In this document: one piece after another, positions 45,270 to 53,466 of the stretch | Position numbering within the stretch: the stretch's first letter is position 1 | How the letters are laid out: every line of letters begins with the position of its first letter | Source of the DNA: Verrucomicrobiaceae bacterium | GTDB taxonomy: Bacteria > Verrucomicrobiota > Verrucomicrobiia > Chthoniobacterales > JAATET01 | Assembly (NCBI GenBank): GCA_027488755.1 | Contig: JAIYAZ010000167.1 | Location: 1-64,000 of the forward strand | Length of the DNA stretch: 64,000 bases | Direction: 5' to 3' | The notes under the pieces: model-generated | What the model was told of the DNA's origin: nothing | What the model saw: the letters and a program-made list of their open reading frames with translations, nothing else | Database searches by the model: none | Made by a program: the position numbers and the translations under genes

Positions 45270-46582
45270 ATCGTCGAGCCGACGCCCGGGATCCAGCTTG
45301 TGCCGGCGAGGGGGACTTTGGCCATGGCGGCGGCTTCGATGGTGAGGGCGGCGAGGTCCTCGGGCTCGAGGTTGTGGACGTGGCTTTTGCCGCAAGCGCG
45401 GGCGAGGGTCTGCGTTTCCAAGGTGAGGACGCGGAGGTAGTTCGCGAGTTTGCGTCCGGCGACGACGGGGTCGAGGCGGGAGGAGAGCGCGGGGTCCTGC
45501 GTGGAGATGCCGGCGGGGTCGCGGCCGTCCTGGTAGTCGTCGAAGAAGCCGGCGGCGCTGCCGAGTTTTTCGTAGTCGGCCTGGTATTTTGGGTGGTTGC
45601 AGCCGAGGGCGATGAGGGCGGCGGTGCCGATGGAAACGGCGTCGGCACCAAGCGCGAGGGCTTTGGCGACGTCGGCCCCGCTGCGGATGCCGCCGGAGAC
45701 GATGAGCTGGACCTTGCGGTGCATGTCGAGTTCCTGCAGGGCCTCGACGGCCTGGCGGAGCGCGGGCAGCGTGGGGATGCCGACGTGTTCGATGAAGACG
45801 TCCTGCGTGGCGCCGGTGCCGCCCTGCATGCCGTCGAGCACGACGACGTCCGCGCCGGCCTTCACGGCGAGCTGCACGTCGTAGTAGGTGCGGGAGGCGC
45901 CGATTTTAATGTAGATGGGTTTTTCCCAGTCGGTGATTTCGCGGAGCTCCTCGATCTTGATGGCGAGGTCGTCCGGTCCGGTCCAATCGGGGTGGCGGCA
46001 GGCGCTGCGCTGGTCGATGCCCTTGGGGAGCGTGCGCATTTCGGCGACGCGGTCGCTGATTTTCTGCCCGAGCAGCATGCCGCCGCCGCCGGGTTTCGCG
46101 CCCTGGCCGAGGACGATCTCGATGGCGTCGGCCTTGCGGAGATCGTCGGGGTTCATGCCGTAGCGGGAGGGGAGGTATTGGTAGACGAGGTGCCGGGACT
46201 GGCCGCGTTCCTCGGGCGTCATGCCGCCGTCCCCAGTGGTCGTCGAGGTGCCCATTTCGCTCGCACCGCGGCCGAGGGCTTCCTTGGCCTGGGCGGAGAG
46301 CGCGCCGAAGCTCATGCCGGCGATGGTGATGGGGATTTTCAGCTCGAGCGGTTTCTTCGCGAAGCGGGTGCCGAGCGTGACGTTCGTGGCGCAGGTTTCG
46401 CGGTAACCCTCAAGCGGGTAACGCGACATGGAGGCGCCGAGGAAGACGAGGTCGTCGAAGTGGGGCATCCAGCGTTTCGCGCCCCAGCCGCGGATGTCGT
46501 AGATGCCGGTGTCGGCGGCCCGCTGGATCTCGTGAATGATGTTGCGGTCGAAGAGGTAGGATTCGCGCAGTCCGGGTTTCAT
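45266..46582 (-). CDS. glxD: GltB-like FMN-binding domain protein (GlxD / N-methylglutamate synthase subunit)
   Basis: FMN-binding glutamate-synthase-domain protein (438 aa), matching the GlxD/MgsC subunit. Seen: the domain start (KIPITIAGMSFGALSAQAKEALGRG), GDGGMTPEERGQS, EIVLGQGAKPGGGGMLLG, KIGASRTYYD, and the C-terminal ARACGKSHVHNLEPEDLAALTIEAA. In full-length GltB this region carries a [3Fe-4S] motif (CxxxxxC before PVGIATQDP). Here the equivalent reads FFDDYQDGRDPAGISTQDP, without cysteines, so the cluster is probably lost. The start MKPGLRESYLFDRNI at 46582 is chosen for the domain. It is the last gene of glxB-glxC-glxD. Confidence 0.9.
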   Translation of the reverse strand: MKPGLRESYLFDRNIIHEIQRAADTGIYDIRGWGAKRWMPHFDDLVFLGASMSRYPLEGYRETCATNVTLGTRFAKKPLELKIPITIAGMSFGALSAQAKEALGRGASEMGTSTTTGDGGMTPEERGQSRHLVYQYLPSRYGMNPDDLRKADAIEIVLGQGAKPGGGGMLLGQKISDRVAEMRTLPKGIDQRSACRHPDWTGPDDLAIKIEELREITDWEKPIYIKIGASRTYYDVQLAVKAGADVVVLDGMQGGTGATQDVFIEHVGIPTLPALRQAVEALQELDMHRKVQLIVSGGIRSGADVAKALALGADAVSIGTAALIALGCNHPKYQADYEKLGSAAGFFDDYQDGRDPAGISTQDPALSSRLDPVVAGRKLANYLRVLTLETQTLARACGKSHVHNLEPEDLAALTIEAAAMAKVPLAGTSWIPGVGSTI

Positions 46583-46586
46583 GGCG

Positions 46587-47261
46587 TCAGTAGCGGGCGG
46601 CGTTGTCGATTTTGAAGGTGTAGAGATTGCGCGCGGAGCCGTAGCGGCGGAAGTCCTCGGGACGGAACGACGCGCCCGCCCGCTCCAGCGCGGCGGCGAG
46701 CCATTCGAGGTGCTCGGCACGCATTTCCTTTTCCACGCAATCGGCCCCGAGGCCGGCCACGCGGCCGCGCACAAACAGCCGGGCCTCGTAGACCGAATCG
46801 CCGAGGGCCTCGCCGGCGTCGCCGCACACGACGAGGTTCCCCGCCTGGCCCATAAAGGCGCTCATGTGGCCGACCGAGCCCTTTACGACAATATCGACGC
46901 CCTTCATGGAAATGCCGCAGCGCGCGGAGGCGTCGCCGTCGATGACGAGGAGCCCGCCATGCGCGGTGGCGCCGGCGGATTGGCTGGCATTTCCGCGCAC
47001 GTGGACGAGGCCGGACATCATGTTCTCGCCGACGCCGGTGCCGGCATTGCCCTCGACCACGACGGTCGCTAGCTGGTTCATGCCCGCGCAGTAGTAGCCG
47101 GCGTGCCCGCGCACAGTCACGCGCAGCGGAGCGTAAAGACCGACGGCGAGCGCGTGGGCACCGCGGGGGTTGCGGATTTGAAATTCCATTTCGCCCTCCG
47201 GGGCGTGCAGCGTGGCGTTCACCACGCGGACGGTATCGGTTTCGAGGTCGAAGGTTTTCAT
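46587..47261 (-). CDS. glxC: GltB C-terminal-domain-like protein (GlxC)
   Basis: Stand-alone version of the right-handed beta-helix domain found at the C-terminus of glutamate synthase GltB (224 aa). Repeating GxxGxxxG turns are clear: VRGHAGYYCAGMN, VEGNAGTGVGENMMSG, VRGNASQSAGAT, IDGDASARCGIS, VKGSVGHMSAFMGQAG and CGDAGEALGDS. It should act with GlxD and GlxB as one glutamate-synthase-like enzyme. It lies between them with 4-base overlap to glxB and a 4-base gap to glxD. Confidence 0.9.
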   Translation of the reverse strand: MKTFDLETDTVRVVNATLHAPEGEMEFQIRNPRGAHALAVGLYAPLRVTVRGHAGYYCAGMNQLATVVVEGNAGTGVGENMMSGLVHVRGNASQSAGATAHGGLLVIDGDASARCGISMKGVDIVVKGSVGHMSAFMGQAGNLVVCGDAGEALGDSVYEARLFVRGRVAGLGADCVEKEMRAEHLEWLAAALERAGASFRPEDFRRYGSARNLYTFKIDNAARY

Positions 47262-48142
47262 GCGCGGCTCCAGCTGTAGACCACGCCCGGCTCGGGCTCC
47301 CAGAGGCGCGCCGCGGCGATGCCCGGCAGTCCGGCGAGCGAGCGATACTCGGAGGCCATGGCCACGTAGTCGTCCGTCTCGGCCATCACGGCGGGTTTGC
47401 AGGCAATCGGATCGCGCAGCACCGCAAACCCATCCGCCGTGCCGATGGCGAACGTGAAAAATCCATCCAGGTCGCGCAGCCCGGCCTCGAGGGCGTCCTT
47501 GAGCGCGTAACCCTGGCGGAGCCGCCACGTGAGGTAACCGGCGGCGACCTCGGTGTCGTTTTCGGTCGCAAACGTGATGCCCTCGCGGCGCAGGTTGGCG
47601 CGGAGGCGGTTGTGGTTGCTCAGCGAGCCGTTGTGCACGAGGCAAAGGTCCATTCCGGTCGAAAACGGGTGCGACCCCGCGGTGGTCACCGCGCTTTCCG
47701 TGGCCATGCGGGTGTGCCCGATTGCGTGTGAGCCGCGCATGCCGCGCACGCCAAATCGCTCGACGACCTCCTGCGGCGTGCCGGTCTCCTTCATGATCTG
47801 AATCCGCCGCCCCACGCTCATGACGGTCACGTCCGGCGCGGCTTCCGCAACGGTCGCCCGCAGCGCGGCTTCATCCCCGGGCCCCACGAACAGCGCGTGC
47901 GTGGCGTTGCGCGTCACTCTCGTCGCCCCGAGCCGGGCCGCCAGCGGCGCCCAGTCATAGCCGGGGTCCGGATGCTGCAACGAGGCCTTGATGGCGCCCG
48001 CGGGTGCCTCGGCGTCATACACCGCAAAACCCGCGCTGTCCGGCCCGCGGCCGCACATCGTCTCGAGCATCGGCGCGAAAAGTTGGCCCAATTCCGGCTC
48101 CCTTTCCGCATTCTTGAAGAACAATCCAACGATTCCGCACAT
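47258..48142 (-). CDS. glxB: Class II glutamine amidotransferase-like subunit (GlxB)
   Basis: Ntn-type glutamine amidotransferase (294 aa). The N-terminal nucleophile is Cys2 in MCGIVGLFF; GRGPDSAGFAVYD, GHTRMATESAV, HNGSLSNHNRL and END-TEVAAGYL are typical. In the GlxBCD/MgsABC family this subunit removes the amine or amide from a glutamine-type donor. It is the first gene of glxB-C-D and is divergent from glnT; a 64-base A/T-rich region separates the start codons and probably holds both promoters. Confidence 0.92.
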   Translation of the reverse strand: MCGIVGLFFKNAEREPELGQLFAPMLETMCGRGPDSAGFAVYDAEAPAGAIKASLQHPDPGYDWAPLAARLGATRVTRNATHALFVGPGDEAALRATVAEAAPDVTVMSVGRRIQIMKETGTPQEVVERFGVRGMRGSHAIGHTRMATESAVTTAGSHPFSTGMDLCLVHNGSLSNHNRLRANLRREGITFATENDTEVAAGYLTWRLRQGYALKDALEAGLRDLDGFFTFAIGTADGFAVLRDPIACKPAVMAETDDYVAMASEYRSLAGLPGIAAARLWEPEPGVVYSWSRA

Positions 48143-48206
48143 GGGTGAAAAATTTCCCCTTTCCTAAAGCCGCAAGTTTCATTACACGCAACAAAAATTT
48201 CTCCAA
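48143..48206. promoter_or_regulatory. Shared A/T-rich control region between glxB and glnT
   Basis: The 64 bases between the divergent glxB and glnT start codons are clearly richer in A and T than the flanking genes (runs such as GTGAAAAATTTCC, AAGTTTCATTACA and AACAAAAATTTCTCC). Two copies of AAATTT occur. No clear -35/-10 pairs or perfect dyads were found by eye, but both operons must be transcribed from here. Confidence 0.5.
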
Positions 48207-49568
48207 ATGAGCAAATCCATCGAGATCAAAAACCGCATGGCGCAGGACGGCGTGGAGTTCGTGCTGGCGCAGTTTGTCGACATTCACGGCGCCGCGAAGG
48301 TCAAGATGTGCCCGGCCGAAACGCTCGACGCGCTCACCGAGGAGGGCGCCGGATTTGCCGGGGCGGCCGTCTGGGGCATGGGGCAGGGCCCGCACTCCCA
48401 CGACATGCTCGCGCGGGTGGATCTGGACTCCTACACGCCGCTGCCGTGGCAGAAAAACACCGCCCGTTTTGCCAGCGACCTCTACGTGGACGGCAAGCCC
48501 TACGGCTACTGCCCGCGCGTGAACCTCAAACGCGTGCTCGCCCAGCTCAAGTTCAAGCACGGCCTGCTCGCCAACATCGGCATCGAGCCCGAGCACTTCC
48601 TTGTCGTGCGCACCCCCGAAGGCGGCATCGCGGTGTGGGATCCGCGCGGCGTCGATGGTCTCGCGAAGCCCTGCTACGACTTCAAGGGCATCGCCCCGGC
48701 CTTCGGTTATCTCCAGGACATCACCCGCTACTGCAACCAGCTCGGGTGGGACGTCTACCAGGCCGACCATGAGGACGCGAACGGCCAATACGAGATCAAC
48801 TTCGCTTACTCCGACGCGCTCACCACGGCCGACCGGCTCACGTTCTTCAAAATGATGACAAGCCAGGTCGCGCCGAAATACGGCGCCATCGCCACGCACA
48901 TGGCGAAGCCCTTTGCCGACCGCACCGGCAGTGGCGCGCATATTCACTACCACCTCGCCGACACCGCCACCGGGACCAATCTCTTCACCGACGAGGCCGA
49001 CCCGCGCGGCTTCGGGCTCTCGAAACTCGCCTACCACTTCCTCGCCGGCGTGCTCAAACACGCGCCCGCCCTCTGCGCCGTCGCGTCGCCCACGCCCAAT
49101 TGCTACAAGCGCCTGCAAATCGGCCCCGGCCTCTTCAGCTCCCGCTCCGGCTTCACGTGGACGCCCGCATTCATCAGCTACGGCGACAACAACCGCACCC
49201 AGATGCTCCGCATCTGCGGCCCCGGCCACATTGAGGACCGCACCATCTCCGCCGCCGTCAATCCCTACCTCCTCTTCGCCGCCTACCTCGCCGCCGGCCT
49301 CGATGGCATCGCCCGCGAACTCCCCATCGGCAACCCGAACCTCGGCAACCTCTACACCATGCCGCGCGAGGAGATTTACAAACGCGGCCTCGTCACGCTC
49401 CCGCAGTCCCTCCGCGAAGCGCTCACCGAGCTCGAGCAGGACAGCGTCATCCTCGACGCGCTCGGCCCCATCGCCGGCGAATTCCTCAAGGTGAAATGGC
49501 AGGAGTGGAACGAATACCACCGCCAGGTCTCCCGCTGGGAAACCGACCAATACCTCACCCTCTTCTAA
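48207..49568 (+). CDS. glnT: Glutamine synthetase, GlnT type (possible gamma-glutamylmethylamide synthetase)
   Basis: GlnT-type glutamine synthetase (453 aa). Seen motifs: EFVLAQFVDIHGAAKVKMCP, IGIEPEHFLV, the substrate block YQADHEDANGQYEINFAYS, GSGAHIHYHLAD with its active-site His, and NNRTQMLRI. GlnT-type enzymes ligate ammonia to glutamate; close relatives (GmaS) use methylamine to give gamma-glutamylmethylamide. Since it adjoins glxB-C-D and a sarcosine-oxidase-like gene, the methylamine reaction fits. Sequence alone does not settle it. It heads a plus-strand operon of three genes. Confidence 0.92.
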   Translation: MSKSIEIKNRMAQDGVEFVLAQFVDIHGAAKVKMCPAETLDALTEEGAGFAGAAVWGMGQGPHSHDMLARVDLDSYTPLPWQKNTARFASDLYVDGKPYGYCPRVNLKRVLAQLKFKHGLLANIGIEPEHFLVVRTPEGGIAVWDPRGVDGLAKPCYDFKGIAPAFGYLQDITRYCNQLGWDVYQADHEDANGQYEINFAYSDALTTADRLTFFKMMTSQVAPKYGAIATHMAKPFADRTGSGAHIHYHLADTATGTNLFTDEADPRGFGLSKLAYHFLAGVLKHAPALCAVASPTPNCYKRLQIGPGLFSSRSGFTWTPAFISYGDNNRTQMLRICGPGHIEDRTISAAVNPYLLFAAYLAAGLDGIARELPIGNPNLGNLYTMPREEIYKRGLVTLPQSLREALTELEQDSVILDALGPIAGEFLKVKWQEWNEYHRQVSRWETDQYLTLF

Positions 49569-49575
49569 CCGCCCC

Positions 49576-50706
49576 GTGAAATCCTTCGACGTCGCCGTCC
49601 TCGGCGTCGGCGGCATGGGCAGCGCCGCCTGCCTCCGCCTCGCCGAAGCCGGCCAGCGCGTGCTCGGCCTCGAGCGCTTCTCCATTCCCAACACCCGTGG
49701 CAGCTCGCACGGTGCCACGCGCATTCTCCGTCTCGGCCTCCACGAAAGCGCCCGCTACGTGCCGCTCGTGCTCCGCGCCGTCGAGCTCTGGGACGAACTC
49801 GGCGCCCGCACCGGGCATGCGTTGTTTCACCGCGTCGGCAGCCTCGACGTCTCGATTCCCGACGGCCCCATTTTCACCGGCTCACTCAACGCCTGCCGCC
49901 GCTGCGACATCGCGCACGAGGTTCTCGACGCCCGCGAGGTCGCCCGGCGCTTCCCCGCCCTGCGCCCGCACCCCGGCATGCAGGCCGTGCACCAGCCCGG
50001 CTCCGGCTTTGTCGTGCCCGAGGCCGCCATCACCGCGCAGGTGAACCTCGCGCTGGCCGCCGGCGCCGAGATTCACGGCCACGAGCAGGTGCTCGGCTGG
50101 GACAAACGCGGCGGCCGCTTCGAGATCCGCACCGACCGCGGCACCTACGAGGCGGGGCAAATCGTCGTCACCACCGGAGCCTGGCTCGGCAAACTCCTGC
50201 CCATGCCCGTCGAGGCCGAGCGTTGCGTGCTCGGCTGGTTTGCGCCCGCGCGGAACGCAGCCCATTTCGCCGAGGACCGCCTTCCCGTCTGGATCGTCGA
50301 CTCGCCCACCACCGGGCATTTCTACGGATTCCCGATCCACGGCATCCCCGGATTCAAACTCGGCCGCCTGCGCGAGACTCCCGCCCCGGCCGTCGATCCC
50401 GATGAACGCCGCCTCGAGCCTGATCACGAGGACGAAGCCGACATGCGAGCGTTCGTGCGGGACATTTTCCCCGACGCGGACGGCCCCATCCTCTCCATGG
50501 AAACCTGCTTCTTCGAGAATACGCCGGACCGTGCGCCCATCATCGACCGCGTGCCGGGCGAGGAGGGAATCTGGGCCGTCGGCGGATTCAGCGGCCACGG
50601 ATTCAAATACTCAAGCGCCGTCGGCGAAGTGACGCGCGACCTCGTGCTCGGCCGCGCCACCCCGTTCGACCTCTCCCCCTTCCGCGCCGACCGCTTCGCC
50701 GCATGA
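49576..50706 (+). CDS. solA: Monomeric sarcosine oxidase / N-methyl amino acid oxidase-like flavoprotein
   Basis: Single-chain FAD oxidase of the MSOX/SolA family (376 aa), starting at GTG. The FAD Rossmann motif is VLGVGGMGSAACLRL. The RSSHGATRILRL-like TRGSSHGATRI segment follows, as in MSOX. The cysteine that forms a covalent bond to FAD is visible in the family position (METCFFENTPDRAPIIDR). Family substrates are N-methyl amino acids (sarcosine, N-methyltryptophan); products are the amino acid, formaldehyde and H2O2. Its place 7 bases after glnT suggests N-methylglutamate could be the substrate; this is inference. Confidence 0.9.
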   Translation: MKSFDVAVLGVGGMGSAACLRLAEAGQRVLGLERFSIPNTRGSSHGATRILRLGLHESARYVPLVLRAVELWDELGARTGHALFHRVGSLDVSIPDGPIFTGSLNACRRCDIAHEVLDAREVARRFPALRPHPGMQAVHQPGSGFVVPEAAITAQVNLALAAGAEIHGHEQVLGWDKRGGRFEIRTDRGTYEAGQIVVTTGAWLGKLLPMPVEAERCVLGWFAPARNAAHFAEDRLPVWIVDSPTTGHFYGFPIHGIPGFKLGRLRETPAPAVDPDERRLEPDHEDEADMRAFVRDIFPDADGPILSMETCFFENTPDRAPIIDRVPGEEGIWAVGGFSGHGFKYSSAVGEVTRDLVLGRATPFDLSPFRADRFAA

Positions 50707-52070
50707 TCTCCGCGCCCACCCACGCGGAAGTGGAAACCTTTTTCGACTTCCTGCGCTTTCCCTCCATCAGCGCGAAACCCGAGCACGCCGACGACCTGCG
50801 GGACTGCGCCGAATGGCTCACCAGCCTGCTCGCCTCGTGGGGCCTCGAGGCCGCCGCGCACGAAATTCCCGGCGGCGCCCCCGTCGTCCTCGCCCGCACG
50901 CCCGCCGTGCCCGGCGCGCCGCGGGTGCTGCTCTACGGGCACTACGACGTCCAGCCCGTCGAGCCCGTGGAGGCTTGGACCAGCCCGCCCTTCGAGCCGG
51001 AGATTCGCAACGGCTTCATCCACGCCCGCGGAGCCACCGACAACAAGGGCCAGACGTTTTCCCACCTCATCGGCCTCGCGCGCGCCCTCGCCGCGGGTCC
51101 GCTGCCGGTCAATCTCACCGTGCTCCTCGAAGGTGAGGAGGAAATCGGCAGCCCGCGCCTGGGCGAATTCGTCCGCCGCCACCGCGACACGCTCGCCTGC
51201 GACATCGCGCTCATCTCCGACACGAGCATGATCGAGCCAGGCTGGCCCGCGCTCACCCTTGGGCTGCGCGGCATCGCCTGCCTGGAAGTCACCGTGCACG
51301 GCCCGCGCGCCGATCTCCACAGCGGTATGTTTGGCGGAGCCACGCCCAACCCCGCGCTCGCCCTCGCCCGCATCCTCGCCCGCATGCACGGGGCCGACGG
51401 AGGCATCACCATCCCGGGCGTCACGCAGGGCGTGCTCCCCGTGGCCGAAGACGAACTCGCCAGCTGGCGCTCGCTGCCGTGGGATGCCGCGTGGTTCGAG
51501 GCCACCACCGGCCTGCCCGCCGCCGCCGGGGAACGCGACCGCACCGTGCTCGAGCGGGTCTGGGCGCGCCCGACGGCCGAGATCAACGGCCTCACGAGCG
51601 GACACCAGGGCGCCGGATCAAAAACCATCATCCCCGCCGCCGCCCACGCAAAGCTCAGCTTCCGCCTCGCGCCGGGACAAGACCCCGACGCCGTCGCCGC
51701 CGCGGTCATCGCATGGTTCGAGGCGCAATTCGCCGCCGAGGGCCTGCGCGGCGTGTGCGTTTACGACCACGGCGGCCTCCCGTTCTACACGCCTCCCAAC
51801 GACCCCTTTCTCGCCGCCGCCCGCGCCGCGCTCGAGGACGTCTTCGGCCGCCCGCCCGCGCTCACGCGCGAAGGCCTTAGCATTCCCGTCGCCGCGCTGC
51901 TCCAGCGCGAACTCGGCGTGCCGGTCGTGCTCGCCGGCCTCGGCCTGCCCGACTGCAACGCCCACTCGCCCGACGAGAGCTACCCGCTCGCCCACCTCGA
52001 GCTCGGCGCGCAGGCCTTCCTCCGCCTCACGGAACGCTTCGCCGCCGCCCCGCGCGCCGCCGCAAAATAG
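50703..52070 (+). CDS. M20-family dipeptidase
   Basis: Di-zinc peptidase (455 aa) of the M20 family (ArgE/DapE/CPG2-like dipeptidases). Metal-binding motifs: LLYGHYDVQP, GATDNKGQTFSH, LEGEEEIGSPRL and the lid-domain start. The C-terminal NAHSPDESYPL holds the last metal His. The start ATG overlaps the solA stop by 4 bases (ATGA), so it is the third gene of the glnT operon. It could free gamma-glutamyl or N-methylated amino acids from dipeptides for the oxidase. Confidence 0.9.
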   Translation: MISAPTHAEVETFFDFLRFPSISAKPEHADDLRDCAEWLTSLLASWGLEAAAHEIPGGAPVVLARTPAVPGAPRVLLYGHYDVQPVEPVEAWTSPPFEPEIRNGFIHARGATDNKGQTFSHLIGLARALAAGPLPVNLTVLLEGEEEIGSPRLGEFVRRHRDTLACDIALISDTSMIEPGWPALTLGLRGIACLEVTVHGPRADLHSGMFGGATPNPALALARILARMHGADGGITIPGVTQGVLPVAEDELASWRSLPWDAAWFEATTGLPAAAGERDRTVLERVWARPTAEINGLTSGHQGAGSKTIIPAAAHAKLSFRLAPGQDPDAVAAAVIAWFEAQFAAEGLRGVCVYDHGGLPFYTPPNDPFLAAARAALEDVFGRPPALTREGLSIPVAALLQRELGVPVVLAGLGLPDCNAHSPDESYPLAHLELGAQAFLRLTERFAAAPRAAAK

Positions 52071-52107
52071 TTCGTTCCCCGCCCCCAAATCCGCTAGCAA
52101 GCGGGGC

Positions 52108-53466
52108 ATGAGCGACTTCTCTCCCTTTCGCGAAAAAATGGAATCCGCCGGCGTGAGCGAACCGGCCACTCGCGCCTTTGAACGCGCCTACCTCCAGCTC
52201 GCCGCAAAGGAAAACGCCCTGCTTCCCGAGTCGGCCATTTCGCCGGTCGAGTCCCTCCCCGACGCCGCCACGCTCCCCGAACCGGACGCCGCCGAAACCG
52301 CCTCCCTGCTCGACCGCAGCGCCATCCTCAAGCTCAACGGCGGCCTCGGCACCAGCATGGGCCTCGACCGCGCGAAATCCCTCCTGGAGGTTCGCCCCGG
52401 CGTCACCTTCCTCGACCTCATCGCCCGCCAGATCAGTCACTTCCGCGCCAGCACCGGAGCGAACGTCCGGTTCCTGCTGATGAACAGCTTCAGCACCAGC
52501 GCGGACACCCGCGCCTTCCTCGCCCGCCACCCCGAGCTCGGCGACGCCGACGCCATCGAGGTGCTCCAGAACAAGGTGCCGAAAATTGACGCCGCCACGC
52601 TCGCGCCCGCCGCCTGGCCCGCGAACCCCGACCTCGAATGGTGCCCGCCCGGCCACGGCGACCTCTACCCCGTGCTCGCCGGCTCCGGCGCGCTCGACCG
52701 CCTGCTCGCCGCCGGCGTCCAATACCTCTTCGTCTCGAACTCCGACAACCTCGGCGCCACCCTCGACCCCCGTCTCCTCAAATGGTTCGCCGACTCCGGC
52801 GCGCCCTTCGCGATGGAAGTCACCGCCCGCACCCCCTCCGACCGCAAGGGCGGCCACCTCGCCGTGCGCGACGGCCAGCTCCTCCTGCGCGAATCGGCCC
52901 AATGCCCCGACGCCGACCTCGACGCCTTCCAGGACATCACGCGCCACCGCTACTTCAACACGAACAACCTCTGGCTCCGTCTCGACCGCCTCCGCGACGC
53001 CCTCGCCGCCGCCGGCGGCTTTCTGCCCCTGCCCGTCATCCAGAACAAAAAAACCGTCGACCCCCGCGACAAAAAATCGCCCGCCGTCTACCAACTCGAA
53101 ACCGCCATGGGCGCCGCCATCGAGAGCTTCCCCGACTCCGCCGCCATCGTCGTGCCACGCACCCGCTTCGCGCCGGTGAAAACCACGGGCGACCTGCTCA
53201 CGCTCCGCTCCGACGCCTACGTCATCGGCGACGACGGCACCGTGCAGCTCGCCGCCGAACGCGGCGGAATCCCGCCCAAGGTCGACCTCGACGACAATTA
53301 CAAGCTCGTCGATCAACTCGAGGCCGCGCTCACGAATGGCGCGCCTTCGCTGAAAAACTGCACGAGCTTGCGCGTGACCGGGCCATTCGCCTTCTCGAGC
53401 GCGGACGTCTTCACCGGCGACGTCGCGCTCGAAAATCCCGGCTCCGAGCGGCGGCCCGTCAGTTAG
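52108..53466 (+). CDS. UTP-glucose-1-phosphate uridylyltransferase (eukaryotic UGP type)
   Basis: UDP-glucose (or UDP-sugar) pyrophosphorylase (452 aa) of the UDPGP family found in eukaryotes and some bacteria, unlike the common GalU. The nucleotide-binding loop is KLNGGLGTSMGLDRAKSLL. Downstream are MNSFSTSADTR, WCPPGHGDLYP, VSNSDNLGATLD and FNTNNLWLRL. The start at 52108 fits the family; the longer track ORF is shadow of the M20 gene. The left-handed-beta-helix C-terminus of eukaryotic UGP is seen only in part. The stop overlaps the ABC-F gene by 4 bases. Confidence 0.9.
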   Translation: MSDFSPFREKMESAGVSEPATRAFERAYLQLAAKENALLPESAISPVESLPDAATLPEPDAAETASLLDRSAILKLNGGLGTSMGLDRAKSLLEVRPGVTFLDLIARQISHFRASTGANVRFLLMNSFSTSADTRAFLARHPELGDADAIEVLQNKVPKIDAATLAPAAWPANPDLEWCPPGHGDLYPVLAGSGALDRLLAAGVQYLFVSNSDNLGATLDPRLLKWFADSGAPFAMEVTARTPSDRKGGHLAVRDGQLLLRESAQCPDADLDAFQDITRHRYFNTNNLWLRLDRLRDALAAAGGFLPLPVIQNKKTVDPRDKKSPAVYQLETAMGAAIESFPDSAAIVVPRTRFAPVKTTGDLLTLRSDAYVIGDDGTVQLAAERGGIPPKVDLDDNYKLVDQLEAALTNGAPSLKNCTSLRVTGPFAFSSADVFTGDVALENPGSERRPVS

